A stretch of 64,000 bases of DNA. Origin: CAVVAL01 sp963742725 (lineage in GTDB: Bacteria > Actinomycetota > Actinomycetes > Mycobacteriales > Cryptosporangiaceae). This document shows positions 7,848 through 16,724 of the stretch, piece by piece. The notes under the pieces are model-generated. The model was not told the origin of the DNA, made no database searches, and saw nothing but the letters and a program-made list of their open reading frames with translations. The translations under genes and the position numbers were made by a program. The stretch is from the NCBI GenBank assembly GCA_963742725.1, contig CAVUMX010000003.1, forward strand, positions 1,488,001 to 1,552,000, in the 5' to 3' direction. Numbering within the stretch: the stretch's first letter is position 1; each line of letters starts with the position of its first letter.

Positions 7848-8258
7848 ATGATGGCCAAGTACCTGTTGCTCAAGCACTACCGGGGCGCGCCGGCATCGGT
7901 CAACGACGCACCGATGGAGGAGTGGACGCCGGAGGAGGTCACGGCCCACGTGCAGTACATGCGGGACTTCGCCGCTCGACTCGAAGCCACCGGCGAGTTC
8001 GTCAACCACGCGGCGCTGTCCCCGGAGGGCACGTTCGTCCGCCACGACGGCGAGGGACGGCCGCCGGTCACCGACGGCCCGTTCGCGGAGACCAAGGACC
8101 TGATCGCCGGCTGGATGGTGATCGACGTCGAGACCTACGAGCGGGCGCTCGAGCTGGCCGGCGAGTTGTCCGCGGCTCCGGGCGCGGGTGGCAAGCCGGT
8201 CCAGGAGTGGCTCGAGGTGCGCCCCTTCTACGCCGAGCAGGCCACGGCCACCGAGTGA
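7848..8258 (+). CDS. YCII-related DGPF-domain protein
   Basis: 136 residues: MAKYLLLKHYRGAP start, then RDFAARLEATGEFV and the hallmark VTDGPFAETKDLIAGWMVID, with a C-terminal VQEWLEVRPFY. DGPF proteins are the known genomic partners of ECF42 sigma factors and are probably antiporter-independent signalling or ligand-binding subunits; their activity is unestablished. Its stop overlaps the GTG start of the sigma gene (GTGA), so the two are translationally coupled. AGGAGAA ribosome site before ATG 7848/7851. Confidence 0.9.
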   Translation: MMAKYLLLKHYRGAPASVNDAPMEEWTPEEVTAHVQYMRDFAARLEATGEFVNHAALSPEGTFVRHDGEGRPPVTDGPFAETKDLIAGWMVIDVETYERALELAGELSAAPGAGGKPVQEWLEVRPFYAEQATATE

Positions 8259-9400
8259 ACGAGTCGCTGCTCCGGGAGCTGGTGCCCGCGGTGATCGGTG
8301 TTCTCGTCCGCCGGGGAGCCGACTTCGCGGCGGCCGAGGACGCCGTGCAGGACGCCCTGGTCGAGGCCGTACGCGTGTGGCCGGACGACCCACCGCGGGA
8401 ACCCAAGGGCTGGCTGGTCACCGTGGCCTGGCGCAAGTACCTCGACGCCGCCCGCGCTGACACGTCCCGGCGGAACCGTGAGGTACGCGTCGAGGACGAG
8501 CCCGCGCCCGGCCCGGCCGAGGTGGTGGACGACACGCTCCAGCTGTACTTCCTGTGCGCGCACCCGTCCCTGACACCGGCGTCGGCGGTCGCGCTCACGC
8601 TACGCGCGGTCGGCGGCCTGACCACGCGACAGATCGCCCAGGCCTATCTCGTGCCGGAGGCGACCATGGCCCAGCGGATCAGCAGGGCCAAGCGGACCGT
8701 CTCGGACGTCCGGTTCAACCAGACCGGTGACGTCGCCACGGTGCTGCGCGTGCTCTACCTGGTCTTCAACGAGGGCTACTCCGGCGACGTCGACCTCGCC
8801 GGCGAGGCGATCCGGCTCACTCGCCAGCTGGCGGCCAAGACCCATCACGAGGAGGTCGCGGGCCTGCTCGCGCTCATGCTGCTCCACCACGCACGGCGCC
8901 CGGCACGGACCGGCCCCGACGGCAGCCTCGTCCCGCTCGCCGAGCAGGATCGCGGCCTGTGGGACACCGGTCTGATCGCCGAGGGCGTCGAGATCCTCCA
9001 GGCCGCGCTCGCCCGCGACCGCCTGGGCGAGTTCCAGGCCCAGGCCGCCATCGCCGCGCTCCACGCCGACGCCCGGACGGTCGACGAGACCGACTGGGTG
9101 CAGATCGTCGAGTGGTACGACGAACTGGTGCGCCTGACCGACAGCCCGGTGGCCCGCCTCAACCGGGCCGTCGCGGTCGGCGAGGCCGACGGACCGCGGG
9201 CCGGCCTGGCCGCCCTCGCGGGCCTCGACCCCGCCCTGCCCCGCTACACCGCCGTCGCGGCGTACCTGCACGAGCGCGACGGTGACCCGGCGACCGCGGC
9301 ACGGCTCTACGCCGACGCTGCCCGATCGGCACCCAGCCTCCCCGAACGCGACCACCTCACGCGACAGGCCGCACGACTCAACGCGCAGCTGCGCGGGTAA
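8255..9400 (+). CDS. ECF42-type RNA polymerase sigma factor with C-terminal TPR extension
   Basis: 381 residues. Sigma region 2 (DFAAAEDAVQDALVEAVRVW, GWLVTVAWRKYLDAARAD) and region 4 (LTLRAVGGLTTRQIAQAYLV, PEATMAQRISRAKRTV) are followed by the large conserved extension seen only in the ECF42/DUF6596 group (YLVFNEGYSGDVDLAGEAIR, ARLNRAVAVGEADGPRAGL, YLHERDGDPATAARLYADAA), which includes TPR-like helices and replaces a separate anti-sigma factor. No anti-sigma gene is adjacent, consistent with the group. Partner DGPF gene overlaps upstream. Targets are probably its own operon. Confidence 0.92.
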   Translation: MNESLLRELVPAVIGVLVRRGADFAAAEDAVQDALVEAVRVWPDDPPREPKGWLVTVAWRKYLDAARADTSRRNREVRVEDEPAPGPAEVVDDTLQLYFLCAHPSLTPASAVALTLRAVGGLTTRQIAQAYLVPEATMAQRISRAKRTVSDVRFNQTGDVATVLRVLYLVFNEGYSGDVDLAGEAIRLTRQLAAKTHHEEVAGLLALMLLHHARRPARTGPDGSLVPLAEQDRGLWDTGLIAEGVEILQAALARDRLGEFQAQAAIAALHADARTVDETDWVQIVEWYDELVRLTDSPVARLNRAVAVGEADGPRAGLAALAGLDPALPRYTAVAAYLHERDGDPATAARLYADAARSAPSLPERDHLTRQAARLNAQLRG

Positions 9401-9437
9401 GCGGTGGGCGGAGAGCCGCGGGCGGTGGGCGGCGCGG

Positions 9438-9479
9438 GACGGTCCGGTCCGCACCAGGATCGGCGCGGACCGGACCGTC
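9438..9479. terminator. Bidirectional terminator hairpin
   Basis: GACGGTCCGGTCCGC (9438-9452) pairs perfectly with 9465-9479 around a 12-base loop: a 15-bp stem lying between the converging sigma-factor and cellulase genes. No long T run on either side, as is usual in high-GC actinobacteria. Confidence 0.75.
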
Positions 9480-9485
9480 GTCCGC

Positions 9486-10931
9486 TCAGCTGGTCGGGAA
9501 GTTGTCCGGGGTGCGGATGCGGTCACGGACCCAGACGCCTGCGGGCTTGAGCCGCGAGGTGCCCGCGAAGGGTCCGTTCGGGCAGGTGCCGCTCGTGAAC
9601 ACCGCACCTGAACGGGAGTCGTCGGAGAAGTTCCAGTTGACCCAGCTGATCTTCTTCGACGCCATCAGATCGAGGTATCGCTGGGACATGGCGAAGTCGT
9701 TTCCACCGTCGCCGGAGGCGGTCTGGGTGCCGAACTCGGTGACGAACATCGGGATCCGGTCGGCGGCACGCGACAGGGTGTCGAGGTACTCGTCGTCGTG
9801 CGATCCGGCGTAGAAGTGGAACGTGTACATGACGTTGCCGAAGCTCACCTGGTTGTTGATCACGTCGGTCTCGTTGCGGCCGTCGGAGACGCCGAGCGAG
9901 CCCCACGCGTGCGTGCCCAGCAGGATCACCGAGTCCGGGTCCTGCGCGCGAACGACCGGGATGATCTGCTGGTGGTAGTTGCGGACGGTGTTCCAGCTGA
10001 CGCCGTTCGGCTCGTTCGCGACGTCGTACAGGATGTTGGTCTTGTTGCCGTGCCGCTGCGCGATCTCGGTGAAGAACGTCTTCGCGCGGTCGAGGTTGTA
10101 GTTCGGGTCACCGGGCGTGAGCTGGTGCCAGTCCACAATGGCGTACATGCCCCGTGCGGTGGCGGCCTCGATCAGGCTGTGCATCCGGTCGGTGAACAGC
10201 CGCGGGTTCGTCTCGTAGCCACCCTCCTGGATGTACATGGAGAGGCGAATGACGTCGGCGTTCCAGTCGGTGGCCAGGGCATCCATGGAGGCGTTGTTGA
10301 CGCACTGCGGGTACCACTGGAGGCCGTGCGTGCTCATGCCGCGCAACTGGATCGGCTTGCCGTACTGGTTGCACAGCTTCAGACCACACACCCGCAGCTG
10401 ACCGTTGATCGCCACCGGCGTGCCGCCGGGCCCGGGTGTGGGGGAGACGGTCGGGGACGGGGTCGGGGACGGGGTCGGAGACACCGTGGGCGACACCGTG
10501 GGCGACACGGTCGGTGAGCTCGTCGGCGTGGTGCCGCCGGAGCAGGACGCGCCGTTGATCGTGCAGTTCGTCGGGCTACCGGTACCGCTGCCCACGAAGC
10601 CGAACGTCACGGTCTGGCCCGGGTTGATCGTGCGGTTGTACTCGCGGTTGGTGAACGTGTAGTGGTTGCCGCTGCGGGTCATCAGCGCGTCCCAGTACGT
10701 CCCGACGCCCGAGCCGGACGGGAGGTCGAACTCGACCTTCCAGCCGGTCACGGCGCTGCCGGTGCCGTTGGTGATCGCGCCGTCAGCGGTGAAGCCGCCG
10801 TCCCAGACGGACTTCTTCGTGATCGTGGCGGTCACGGACGCCGCCTGGGCGTGCGGTAACCAGAGCGCGCCGCCGACCAGCACGAGGCCGGCCACGATGG
10901 CAGTCCGCAGGAGAGCCGTTCGTCGTTTCAT
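9486..10931 (-). CDS. Secreted GH5 cellulase with N-terminal CBM2
   Basis: 481 residues. Signal peptide to about residue 32 (AHAQAA), CBM2 cellulose-binding domain (KSVWDGGFTADGAITNGTGS, TGWKVEFDLPSGSGV, NREYNRTINPGQTVTFGF) bounded by two Cys, a PTVSP/PTPSP repeat linker of about 40 residues, and a family-5 catalytic domain: WNADVIRLSMY, GMYAIVDWHQL, ILYDVANEPNGVSW (acid/base Glu in NEP) and MFVTEFGTQTASGDG (nucleophile Glu). Endo-1,4-beta-glucanase is the likely activity. ATG 10931 has a GAGGAG site six bases upstream. Divergent from the beta-helix protein, with a shared operator candidate at 11029. Confidence 0.93.
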   Translation of the reverse strand: MKRRTALLRTAIVAGLVLVGGALWLPHAQAASVTATITKKSVWDGGFTADGAITNGTGSAVTGWKVEFDLPSGSGVGTYWDALMTRSGNHYTFTNREYNRTINPGQTVTFGFVGSGTGSPTNCTINGASCSGGTTPTSSPTVSPTVSPTVSPTPSPTPSPTVSPTPGPGGTPVAINGQLRVCGLKLCNQYGKPIQLRGMSTHGLQWYPQCVNNASMDALATDWNADVIRLSMYIQEGGYETNPRLFTDRMHSLIEAATARGMYAIVDWHQLTPGDPNYNLDRAKTFFTEIAQRHGNKTNILYDVANEPNGVSWNTVRNYHQQIIPVVRAQDPDSVILLGTHAWGSLGVSDGRNETDVINNQVSFGNVMYTFHFYAGSHDDEYLDTLSRAADRIPMFVTEFGTQTASGDGGNDFAMSQRYLDLMASKKISWVNWNFSDDSRSGAVFTSGTCPNGPFAGTSRLKPAGVWVRDRIRTPDNFPTS

Positions 10932-11028
10932 GTGCACTCCTCAGCCGGGCGCGTCCTTGCCGGACGCACCTGTCGTCACTGCGCCGTACGGGTTGCCCTC
11001 ACCGCACCGGGAGGACGGAGGAATGGTT

Positions 11029-11041
11029 AGGAAAGTTTCCT
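11029..11041. promoter_or_regulatory. Perfect palindrome AGGAAAGTTTCCT, candidate glycan-regulon operator
   Basis: A perfect 13-base inverted repeat with a single central base, about 100 bp upstream of the cellulase start and between two carbohydrate-active enzymes. GAAA(C/G)TTTC palindromes are typical LacI-family operators before actinobacterial cellulase and xylanase genes, so a sugar-responsive repressor encoded elsewhere is likely to bind it. Confidence 0.55.
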
Positions 11042-11216
11042 GCCAGATGGAAGCGCCTTTCGTGGTGATCTGTCAACAGGGCGCGTCGATCGGATTTCTC
11101 GGTCCGTTCACGCACGGGGGTACCCCTGGGTGAGCGCCGATGGGGTATCGACCTGCGATTTGCGGCCTCTGTTCATCAGGTTAGTCCGATTACAAGTTCA
11201 TATACGTGGACAGGTG

Positions 11217-11245
11217 TTGACCTGTTGGACACCGTCCCTTATAAC
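11217..11245 (+). promoter_or_regulatory. Sigma-70-type promoter for the beta-helix gene
   Basis: TTGACC (11217-11222) and TATAAC (11240-11245) are separated by exactly 17 bases and lie about 68 bp before the GTG start at 11313. This is the clearest housekeeping-type promoter in the window. Confidence 0.7.
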
Positions 11246-11312
11246 GAGCCGTTAACAGGCCTGTGAGGTGCGCGCATCCCTGTGTCCGAGCGCCCATCCT
11301 TCGGAGGCCACG

Positions 11313-14300
11313 GTGTCCATTTCCGCACCTGCTCGACGCTCACTCGTCCTCGGCACCGTGCTGGTTCTGGCGGCGGCGAGCGCGATCCACTCGGCCGGCG
11401 CCGCGCCTGGCGTCGGCGCGATGACCGGGCTCGACCTGTCCGCCGGGAACCGCCGGGCGCCTGTGCCCGGGTTGTACGACTGGTCCCGAGCCGGCTACCG
11501 CGGCGGCGCGCCACTGCCAGGCGCGGCAGACGTGAACCCCAGCGTGACCTGCCAGATCACCCCGGACGAGCTGGCCAGCCAGTTCAACGTCCGGCCGGGC
11601 GACGGCGCCGACGACACGACCGGGTTGCAGGCGGCGATCGACGCGATCCGCACCGGCTGCTCCGCCAGCGCGAGCTACGACCGGTTGAGCCTGATCACGT
11701 TGCCCGCCGGGGAACTGGCGGTGTCGCGGGAGATCCACGTCGACGCGGACTACCTGATCCTGCGCGGCGCCGGTGCCGCCGCGACCCGGGTCGTCTATCG
11801 GCCCGACGCGAACACGGTCTACGACACCCTCACCCCCGACGGCTCGGACTGGGACGAGGACGGCATGACCCACGCGGACGGCAAGGGCGGCTGGCTCTGG
11901 CCGGGCCGTGGCCTGTTCCGGGTGCAGTCCCGAGGGGTGCACAGCAGCTACAGCAGCGCGTACGCGTCCGCGCCGGCCAACCGCAAGGACATCTTCGAGG
12001 GCACCGTGAACGTGCACTGGAAGGCCGGCGTGAAGCTGCGGGGCATGACGGGCGACACGGCCCACGCGGCGCGGGCGGGGGAACGGGTGGTGCACCTGGC
12101 CGCCGCCGGCGCGTTCACCGCCGGCTCGTTCGTGAACATCCGCGCGGCGAACAGCACGAACTTCTACCGCCAGCAGGAAGCGCTCCCGACCGAGCAACCG
12201 CTGCTCAACCAGCACATGCGGCAGCAGATCTTCACGATCGCCTCGGTCGACACCGCGAACCGCACCCTCACGCTGGACAAGCCGCTGGAGTTCGACGTTC
12301 CCGTCACATCCACATCGGACGGATCGGCCGCGATCGGCGGCGCGGTGTACGACTCCAAGGCCTCGCCGCTCGTCGACCCGGTGGTCGGCGTCGGCTTCGA
12401 GAACTTTTCGTTCACCCAGGCCATGGCTGGGCTCGACCCCGCGGACGCCCACCACAACTACGGCAACATGTCGCCGGCCCAGGAGATGCACGGCATCGTG
12501 TTCAAGTGGGCGGCGAACTCCTGGGTCCGCGGCATGAAGGCCGAGATGGCCGGCTCCCACCCGATCGTCACCGAGGAGGCCAAGAACCTCCAGATCGTCG
12601 ACAACGAGCTGGTCGGCTCCTGGAACAAGGGCAAGGGCGGCAACGGGTACTTCCGCGGCTCCCGCGTCTGGGACTCCCTCTACGCCGGCAACACCTCGCG
12701 CGACCTGCGGCACTTCACGTTCCAGTGGTCCGCGTCCGGCAACGTGGTCATCGGCAACGACCTCGACTCCGACCTCAACCTGCACGGCGGCTGGGAGCGC
12801 AACAACCTGTTCGAGCTGAACACCGTCCGGGTCCCGTACGACCACCGGTCCGCCAGCTGCCGCGCGAACTGCGGCGAGGAAGGCGGCGGCGGTCCTGACG
12901 CGTCCACCTGGTACCCGATCTGGTGGGGCGCCGGCAAGAAGGCGGTGAAGTGGTCCGGTTCGTCCGGTCCGCGGAACGTGTTCTTCAACAACGCGATGAC
13001 CAAGCAGGCCACCGCGAACGGCCCGTATGCCGCGTACTACCCGGACCGGAACCGCATCTACCAGTTCGGCTGGAACGGCACCGGCTGGAAACACCTCGAC
13101 TCCGGCGGCACCCCGATCGCCGACTGGGCCGCCAACGAGCAACGCGACTACACCGGCGGGCACGGCGTCGACGCCACCCGCACCGACCCGGCGGCGTCCC
13201 TGTTCCTCAAGTCCGTGACCGGAACCCCGACGTCGTCGCCGTCCGTGTCGCCCACGCCTGGGCCCGGCGCATGCGTGACCGCGACGTTCACGCAGGGATC
13301 GACGTGGAGCAACGGCTACGGCGCCTCGTACGCCGTCCGCAACGGATGTGCCGCGCCGATCACCAGCTGGGTGGTCGAGTTCGACCTGCCGGCCGGATCG
13401 GCGGTCACCAGCTCCTGGAACTCCGTCCGCACCCAGAACGGGCAGCGTTACCGGTTTGCCAACGCCGCGTACAACGGCGACATCGCACCGGGAGCGTCCG
13501 AGAGCTTCGGCTTCAACGTCCGGGGCCCCGGTACCCCGAGCAACTGCACGGTCAACGGCGCGCCGTGCGGCGGGGGACCCGGCCCGGGGGAGGACACCCA
13601 GCCGCCCACCGCGCCGACCGGGCTGCGTTCGACCGGCGTCACGACCAGCGCGGTGTCGCTCGCCTGGACGGCGTCCACGGACAACGTCGGCGTCACGGGG
13701 TACGACGTCCTCGCCGGTGGCGCCGTGCGGGCCACCGCCACCGCGCCGGCGGCCACCGTGACCGGCCTGGTCGCCAGCACGGGGTACACGTTCACGGTCC
13801 GGGCCCGCGACGCGGCCGGCAACGTCTCCGCGACGAGCACCGCCGTCACGGCCACCACCAGCCCGTCCTCCGGTGGCGGGTCCACGGTGGACGTGTCCAC
13901 CGCCGAGCAGCTCCAGGCGGCGCTCGCCAGCGTGAACGCCGGCCAGACCATCCGCCTCGCCGCCGGCACGTACCACGGAGCGTTCCTCACCAGCCGGGCC
14001 GGTACCGCGTCGCAACCGATCACGCTGACCGGCCCGGCGGGCGCCGTACTGGTCAACGACGGCCCGTCCGGCACCGCGCCGTCCTGCCCGGCGCCGACCA
14101 CCGGCTGGGACTCCGGATACGGCCTCTGGCTGTCGGGCGCCCCGCACTGGAACCTCGCCGGCTTCACCGTCGCCGATTCCAAGAAGGGCATCGTGCTGGA
14201 CGACTCCCACCACGTCACGATCGAGCGCGTCCACGTGCACCACGTCGACGAGGAAGCCGTGCACTTCCGGCGGTCGTCCTCGGACGGCGTGATCCGCGAC

Positions 14301-14852
14301 TCCCGCATCGAGTCCACCGGGCTGGTCCAGAAGGGCTACGGAGAGGGCGTCTACGTCGGCTCGGCCGCCTCCAACTGGGCCTGCCACGGCAACTCCGGCG
14401 GCGTCGACAGGTCCGACCGGGTGCAGGTCGTCAACAACGACATCGGCCCGAACGTCGCCGCCGAGGCGATCGACATCAAGGAAGGCACGACCGCCGGCGT
14501 CATCCGCGGCAACCGGTTCGACGGCCAGGGCATCTCCGGTGACAACTCGGCCGACTCGTGGATCGACGCCAAGGGCATCGGCTACCTGATCGAGAACAAC
14601 ACCGGCACGTTCCGCAGCCCGGGCACGCTCGCGAACGGCCACGAGACGCACAACCCGAACACGTCGCCGCCGTTCGCCAACGGCTGCGGCAACGTGTGGC
14701 GCGACAACCGGTCCGACCTCGGCGGCGTCGGGCAGTACGCCATCAAGATCGCCTCGACGTCGCAGTGCTCCGGCAACCCGAACATCGTGTACGCGTCCAA
14801 CACCGTGACCAACGCCGTGACCGGACTGACGAACATCCCGGTCACTCCGTAG
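11313..14852 (+). CDS. Giant secreted protein: beta-helix - CBM2 - Fn3 - beta-helix (pectate-lyase-like)
   Basis: 1179 residues from GTG 11313 (GGAGG site five bases upstream). Signal peptide to about residue 33. Residues about 75-640 form a first right-handed beta-helix/pectate-lyase-superfamily region (FNVRPGDGADDTTGLQAAID, YLILRGAGAAATRVVY, IVDNELVGSWNKGKGGNGYF). A CBM2 follows (VTATFTQGSTWSNGYGASY, WVVEFDLPAGSAV), then an Fn3 module (TAPTGLRSTGVTTSAVSLAW, GYTFTVRARDAAGNVSATS), then a second, different beta-helix (VSTAEQLQAALASVNAGQTI, HHVTIERVHVHHVDEEAVHF, AEAIDIKEGTTAGVIRGNRF) like PL9/PL1-type lyases. Two potentially catalytic helices flanking a cellulose-binding hub is an uncommon arrangement; it should act outside the cell on pectin-containing plant walls. 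Confidence 0.85.
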   Translation: MSISAPARRSLVLGTVLVLAAASAIHSAGAAPGVGAMTGLDLSAGNRRAPVPGLYDWSRAGYRGGAPLPGAADVNPSVTCQITPDELASQFNVRPGDGADDTTGLQAAIDAIRTGCSASASYDRLSLITLPAGELAVSREIHVDADYLILRGAGAAATRVVYRPDANTVYDTLTPDGSDWDEDGMTHADGKGGWLWPGRGLFRVQSRGVHSSYSSAYASAPANRKDIFEGTVNVHWKAGVKLRGMTGDTAHAARAGERVVHLAAAGAFTAGSFVNIRAANSTNFYRQQEALPTEQPLLNQHMRQQIFTIASVDTANRTLTLDKPLEFDVPVTSTSDGSAAIGGAVYDSKASPLVDPVVGVGFENFSFTQAMAGLDPADAHHNYGNMSPAQEMHGIVFKWAANSWVRGMKAEMAGSHPIVTEEAKNLQIVDNELVGSWNKGKGGNGYFRGSRVWDSLYAGNTSRDLRHFTFQWSASGNVVIGNDLDSDLNLHGGWERNNLFELNTVRVPYDHRSASCRANCGEEGGGGPDASTWYPIWWGAGKKAVKWSGSSGPRNVFFNNAMTKQATANGPYAAYYPDRNRIYQFGWNGTGWKHLDSGGTPIADWAANEQRDYTGGHGVDATRTDPAASLFLKSVTGTPTSSPSVSPTPGPGACVTATFTQGSTWSNGYGASYAVRNGCAAPITSWVVEFDLPAGSAVTSSWNSVRTQNGQRYRFANAAYNGDIAPGASESFGFNVRGPGTPSNCTVNGAPCGGGPGPGEDTQPPTAPTGLRSTGVTTSAVSLAWTASTDNVGVTGYDVLAGGAVRATATAPAATVTGLVASTGYTFTVRARDAAGNVSATSTAVTATTSPSSGGGSTVDVSTAEQLQAALASVNAGQTIRLAAGTYHGAFLTSRAGTASQPITLTGPAGAVLVNDGPSGTAPSCPAPTTGWDSGYGLWLSGAPHWNLAGFTVADSKKGIVLDDSHHVTIERVHVHHVDEEAVHFRRSSSDGVIRDSRIESTGLVQKGYGEGVYVGSAASNWACHGNSGGVDRSDRVQVVNNDIGPNVAAEAIDIKEGTTAGVIRGNRFDGQGISGDNSADSWIDAKGIGYLIENNTGTFRSPGTLANGHETHNPNTSPPFANGCGNVWRDNRSDLGGVGQYAIKIASTSQCSGNPNIVYASNTVTNAVTGLTNIPVTP

Positions 14853-14973
14853 ACGGCGCCGAGCGACCCTGGCCGGGGCCGGCACGCCGGGGAGAGCGTC
14901 TTCGACGACAGGCAGGACAATGCCTCACGCTGGCGAGGAAGCCACGGAGCGAACGGTGGAGTGACGATGCAAC

Positions 14974-15279
14974 GATGGGCCCGACGGTGCTCGACATCGG
15001 CTGCGGCACCCGCGCCAAGGCCGCCGGCGAGGGCCTGACCGTGCACTTCGAGGTCCAGGACGCCACGCAGCTGTCGTTGCCGTCGGCACCGTTCGACTCG
15101 GTGTTCGACTCCGGCCTGCTGCACCGAGGAGTTGCTGCGGGCGGCCTTCCCCGAGCCGGAGTGGGTCGACACGGGCATCGAGCGGATCGACGTGGCCGCC
15201 GAGACAGGCGGCCAGGCGCTCACCCTGCCGGGCTTCCTGCTCCGCACGGTTCGGGCGTTCGAGTCGCCCGCGCCCTAGA
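14974..15279 (+). pseudogene. SAM methyltransferase remnant with deletion and frame change
   Basis: One frame gives TVLDIGCGTRAKAAGEG, then VQDATQLSLPSAPFDSVFDS (motifs I and IV of a class I methyltransferase, with the residues between shortened). The sequence then switches frame to EELLRAAFPEPEWVDTGIER and LTLPGFLLRTVRAFESPAP followed by a stop, the expected C-terminal end. The middle of the domain is missing and no ribosome site is present, so this is a decayed gene. Confidence 0.6.
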
Positions 15280-15305
15280 TCGGGGGCGTGCAGCATCATC
15301 TGACG

Positions 15306-15914
15306 ATGAAGATCTACGCGGAGTTGCCAGCTCGCCGCCTGCGTCAGCTCCTCGCCGACGCGCTGATCGTCGCCTGGATCGGCGGCGGGCTCTGGCTCGC
15401 GGACTGGATACGCGACCGCGCCTCCGGCCTGGCGGAGTCCGGGCGGGCCCTGGAGCGTACGGGCGGCGACCTTGCCGACCGGTTCTCGGACGCGGGCGAG
15501 CAGGCGCGGCGGGCACCCGGCGTGGGTCGCGTGCTCGCCGCGCCGTTCGAGACCGGCACCGACGCCGCCGACGCGCTGGTCCGGGCCGGGCAGTCCTATC
15601 AGGACGCGGTCGAAGGTACGGGCCGCCTGCTGGCCACTGTCGTGCTCGTGGTGACGTTCCTCGTCGTGCTGGTGAGCTGGCTGCCGGTGCGGGCACGGTG
15701 GATCCGGCGGGCGACGGTGGCCGCCCGGCTCCGCGCCCAGCCGGCGGGCCGCGACCTGCTCGCCCTGCGTGCGCTCACGTCGCAGTCGCTCCGCCGGTTG
15801 CGGCAGGTCGGCGACGACCCGGCGGGCGGCTGGCGTTCCGGCGACCCGGCGGTCCTGGACGCCCTGGCGGCGCTGGAGCTGCGCGGTGCCGGCCTGCGGG
15901 TGGGATCGCGATGA
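15306..15914 (+). CDS. Membrane protein with two helices flanking a helical loop
   Basis: About 202 residues. First hydrophobic segment LLADALIVAWIGGGLWLADW, then an amphipathic, Ala/Gly/Arg-rich stretch of about 70 residues, then LLATVVLVVTFLVVLVSWLP, and a basic cytoplasmic tail of about 75 residues. I recognise similar uncharacterised actinobacterial membrane proteins but no named family. Its TGA overlaps the ATG of the following methyltransferase gene by four bases, so the two are co-translated. ATG 15306 is used; a GTG at 15288 is possible. Confidence 0.65.
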   Translation: MKIYAELPARRLRQLLADALIVAWIGGGLWLADWIRDRASGLAESGRALERTGGDLADRFSDAGEQARRAPGVGRVLAAPFETGTDAADALVRAGQSYQDAVEGTGRLLATVVLVVTFLVVLVSWLPVRARWIRRATVAARLRAQPAGRDLLALRALTSQSLRRLRQVGDDPAGGWRSGDPAVLDALAALELRGAGLRVGSR

Positions 15915-16681
15915 GCGACCGGCTCGCTCAGGCCTGGGACGAGGCCGCAAACGGCTACGACGCCTACTTCGTCCCTCGGTTCGCTCCCTGGGTACGCGAC
16001 GCGGTGGCGGCGATCACGGACGCGGCCCTGCCCGACGGACCGGTCCTGGTCCCGTGCTGCGGCACGTTCCCCGAGGTGGACCTGCTGGCAGGGCGGTTCC
16101 CCGACCGCGAGATCGTCGGGATCGACCTGTCCCCGGGCATGATCCGCCTGGCGCAGGAACGCGCGGCGCGGTGGCCGCGGGCGAGCGCCGTCGTGGCCGA
16201 CGCCTCGACCCTCGACGCGCGCTGGTCGGGCCGGTGCGGTGCCGTGGTGTCGGCGTTCGGACTGCAGCAGCTGCCGGAACCCTTGGCCGCCCTGCGGTCA
16301 TGGACTTCGGCGCTCGCCCCGCGGGGAAGGCTGTCCGTGCTGTTCTGGCCGCACATCACCGAGGCCGAGGGACCGTTCGCGCTGCTGTCGGACGTTGTCG
16401 CGTCGGCGGGGGAGAGCACGTGGGAGGACGACCTGGTCACGGCGCTGAGGGACGCCGGCGCGACGGTCGAACGGGACGAGCGGCTCGTCCACGGCATGTC
16501 CCACGTGGACGCGGCGGCCTTCTTCGACGCCTTCGACCGTGCCGGGCCCCTGCGGGCGCTCGCGATCGCGCGCGGGGACGCGTTCGTCGCCCAGCTGCGC
16601 GAGGCGTTCCTTCGCCGCGCTCCGACGGGCGAGTGGCGCCACCGCCCAGCGGCGCGCCTGCTCCTCGCCCGCCGAGGTTGA
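15911..16681 (+). CDS. Class I SAM-dependent methyltransferase
   Basis: 256 residues: WDEAANGYDAYFVPRFAPWV, motif I VLVPCCGTFPEVDLLAGRF (with the unusual PCCGTF in place of DxGxGxG), REIVGIDLSPGMIRLAQERA (motif II), ASAVVADASTL, and AVVSAFGLQQLPEPLAALRS (motif IV). This is the Methyltransf_25/UbiE-like small-molecule type. Start overlaps the membrane-protein stop. Substrate not predictable. The CCGT motif deserves note because it places two Cys in the SAM-binding loop. Confidence 0.8.
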   Translation: MSDRLAQAWDEAANGYDAYFVPRFAPWVRDAVAAITDAALPDGPVLVPCCGTFPEVDLLAGRFPDREIVGIDLSPGMIRLAQERAARWPRASAVVADASTLDARWSGRCGAVVSAFGLQQLPEPLAALRSWTSALAPRGRLSVLFWPHITEAEGPFALLSDVVASAGESTWEDDLVTALRDAGATVERDERLVHGMSHVDAAAFFDAFDRAGPLRALAIARGDAFVAQLREAFLRRAPTGEWRHRPAARLLLARRG

Positions 16682-16724
16682 CCGCCGCGTGGTTGTCGCC
16701 GGCGCGCTGGCCACCGCGGCGTCC

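Larger units (their letters stand above)
10938..11312. other. 375-bp intergenic region between two secreted CBM2 enzymes
   Basis: No gene is seen here. It holds the palindrome at 11029-11041 and a near-consensus promoter at 11217-11245 driving the rightward gene. A TGTCAA at 11071-11076 would be a minus-strand TTGACA -35, but no acceptable -10 lies at the right distance. Confidence 0.6.

Noticed and set aside
10440..10530. Short tandem repeats in the cellulase gene, resembling a CRISPR-like array
   Set aside because: They encode the PTVSP/PTPSP linker between CBM2 and GH5; unit length and spacing are not CRISPR.
11340..14885. Long minus-strand open frame of about 1181 codons opposite the beta-helix gene
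   Set aside because: Composition is Arg/Gly/Val-rich shadow of the GC-rich plus-strand gene; no motifs or ribosome site.
15288..15305. GTG 15288 start for the membrane protein
   Set aside because: Adds only MQHHLT with no ribosome site; ATG 15306 is as good, so left undecided in favour of ATG.
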